A stretch of 25,042 bases of DNA, from positions 1-25,042 of the forward strand of contig JBBBWG010002926.1 in assembly GCA_037176905.1 (NCBI GenBank). The letters run 5' to 3'. Origin of the DNA: Azolla pinnata. Taxonomy: Eukaryota > Streptophyta > Polypodiopsida > Salviniales > Salviniaceae. A program made the translations under genes and the position numbers. This document shows, one piece after another, positions 23,767 to 25,042 of this stretch. Under the pieces are notes generated by a model, which saw nothing but the letters and a program-made list of their open reading frames with translations, did not search any database and was not told the DNA's origin. Position 1 is the stretch's first letter, and each line of letters opens with the position of its first letter.

Positions 23767-23816
<50 letters not shown>
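23767..23816 (+). repeat. (GA)n microsatellite, 25 units
   Basis: A perfect GA dinucleotide run about 360 bp downstream of the polymerase stop codon. It is long enough to be polymorphic. GAGA tracts can bind BBR/BPC factors in plants, but no gene start is near it. Confidence 0.95.
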
Positions 23817-23820
<4 letters not shown>

Positions 23821-24205
23821 CTCTGGTGTCAACGAGCATGTGTATATGCAGTGCTGTGGTGCATGAAGAATGAAGATTTTCCTACCCTGAATGGATATGT
23901 ATAGTTTGAGAGAATGGTCTCTGGAAGGCTAATCAAGCTTCCATGGGACATGGCATGTGAAAGTGAAGCAGATATCTCAGGGAAGGACACTACCCTACAG
24001 AAAAAACATAAAACTTTTTTTTTTGGGAACTTGGAGACAGTTTTCAACTGATTGGGGAGCAACAAAGGGAGGAACCTCCTCATCTTCATGGTTTGCAAGT
24101 GCCTATTCTGATGTACACAGGTGCAGGTTTGGGTCAAATCTGAGCCTTTTGTGTCTATCCATACATACACAATCTAGGGTTTTGTGTGTATATCCACATA
24201 CATAC

Positions 24206-24223
24206 ATATATATATATATATAT
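24206..24223 (+). repeat. (AT)n microsatellite
   Basis: Nine perfect AT units flanked by CATA repeats. No gene association is seen. Confidence 0.9.
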
Positions 24224-24628
24224 CTATGCATGCATACAAATCTGAGACATTTTTGCTGTGTATCCAGAGATTTTCAACTGTTTCTGTGGCCAGGATTTGA
24301 TGGTTACAATGCTCTTCTTCTGTATGCAGAGATGGATGTGCCCATGTTTCTAAAGGACTGCAGAAGGAGGAAAGCTGGGCTTTCTGTTTTGTCACCCAAG
24401 GGAGCTTTTTTGGGACGCTAGATTGTGCGGTTTTCCAAATCGGGACAAGATCGAGGGCCCCAGATAGCATTACTGCACCTCCGGTAAGCGTGCCCGTGAT
24501 GATGCGACATTGTGTTTATCCGATCGATCCATCGCTGTTTCCCTTTCTCTTTTTGCCTCTTTTCTCGTTTTGTTTTCATCCTCCTTTTTGGCTCTTTCCG
24601 CAGAGCAGAATGGCGAAATGTCGGATGC

Positions 24629-24656
24629 GATCCGATCCGATCCGATCCGATCCGAT
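24629..24656 (+). repeat. (GATCC)n pentanucleotide repeat
   Basis: Five and a half perfect GATCC units. Open frames on either strand here read repeating Asp/Pro/Ile/Arg/Ser and are artefacts of the repeat. Confidence 0.9.
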
Positions 24657-25029
24657 GTGCCCTTCCCAATCCCATTATTGAGATGGGTTTTGGGGTGTTT
24701 TCCGAAGGCACAAAGATGCATAATTGTTGGGGTTCTAGTAGAGGGGAAGCTATGCAACAGGCATTATTCCCTAGGATGCCCTTTCCCTTACCTGTTTTGG
24801 GGAATTACCAGACAAAAGAGATTCAACAACATCCGAAAGCTTAGACCAGAAACCTACAGCTCCCCAAAAAGGCCCTTGAAATGGATAGATAGCTGGGCAA
24901 TAATAGTACATTTGGTTGCAGCTGTTGATGAGCTCTTCTTTTGTTGTGTGTGTGTGTGTTTGTTTGTTGTTGTATGAGATGGATGGATAGATATGGGCCT
25001 CGTTGAAACGATGCACGAAAGAGCCCGAT

Positions 25030-25042
25030 ATATATATATATA
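25030..25042 (+). repeat. (TA)n run cut by the window end
   Basis: TA dinucleotides run to the last base of the window, so the full length is unknown. Confidence 0.8.

Larger units (their letters stand above)
23408..25042. other. 3' flank of the polymerase gene and intergenic DNA
   Basis: No gene is recognised. The first 200-300 bp are probably polymerase 3'UTR; no perfect AATAAA was picked out. Microsatellites follow at 23767, 24206, 24629 and the window end. A stretch at about 24286-24421 reads like coding sequence in the + frame (FDGYNALLLYAEMDVPMF, stop at 24419-24421) and is preceded by GGCCAG, an acceptor-like site, but no partner exon or domain was found. The remaining frames on both strands rest on simple sequence. 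Confidence 0.4.

Noticed and set aside
24174..24470. - strand 98-codon frame near the window end
   Set aside because: Its end reads through the AT microsatellite and it has no family wording.

Overview
The window is nuclear DNA of a land plant. Three protein genes lie on the + strand. Two are interrupted by canonical GT-AG introns of about 70-580 bp (1.6 kb for one leader intron). There are plant-type TTTAGGG telomeric repeats, many microsatellites and a very long PLS-class PPR gene. The PPR repeat wording (DMYAKCG, ALKCYAEMQ) and a Y-family polymerase of the iota type suggest a seed-free plant, most likely a fern. That species call is inference and was not checked by any search.

Layout. 1-1450: no confident gene; some exon-like scraps and two short upstream ORFs. 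1452-5903: one intronless ORF for a giant organelle-type PPR protein of about 12 P-L-S triplets ending in a degenerate E1-like tail, with no DYW domain. 5904-9500: repeat-rich intergenic DNA with an interstitial telomeric tract (6783-6822), purine and pyrimidine tracts, and an approximately 1 kb AT-rich element-like block with inverted and direct internal repeats (about 7766-8905). About 9500-17242: a JmjN-JmjC-C5HC2 histone demethylase of the JMJ13/JMJ706 type, with a leader exon, a 1.58 kb leader intron and 12 coding exons (about 1240 aa). 17243-19206: no recognised gene, possibly an extra 3' exon of the demethylase. 19207-23407: a DNA polymerase iota-like translesion polymerase in 12 coding exons (716 aa) with a C-terminal UBZ3-type finger; telo-box motifs lie upstream and a 59-bp tandem repeat sits in intron 2. 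23408-25042: non-coding, with GA, TA and GATCC microsatellites.

The three genes do not form a pathway: one acts on organelle RNA, one on chromatin and one in DNA damage tolerance. The points most worth following are (i) the plant polymerase iota with a polymerase eta-style UBZ and a duplicated exon, (ii) the oversized PPR ORF with an internal GC step, (iii) the inverted-repeat block at 7.8-8.9 kb, and (iv) several small tandem duplications that copy splice sites or the stop-codon region in the demethylase and polymerase genes. All exon models come from reading splice consensus by eye with frame closure as a check; no transcript or database evidence was available.
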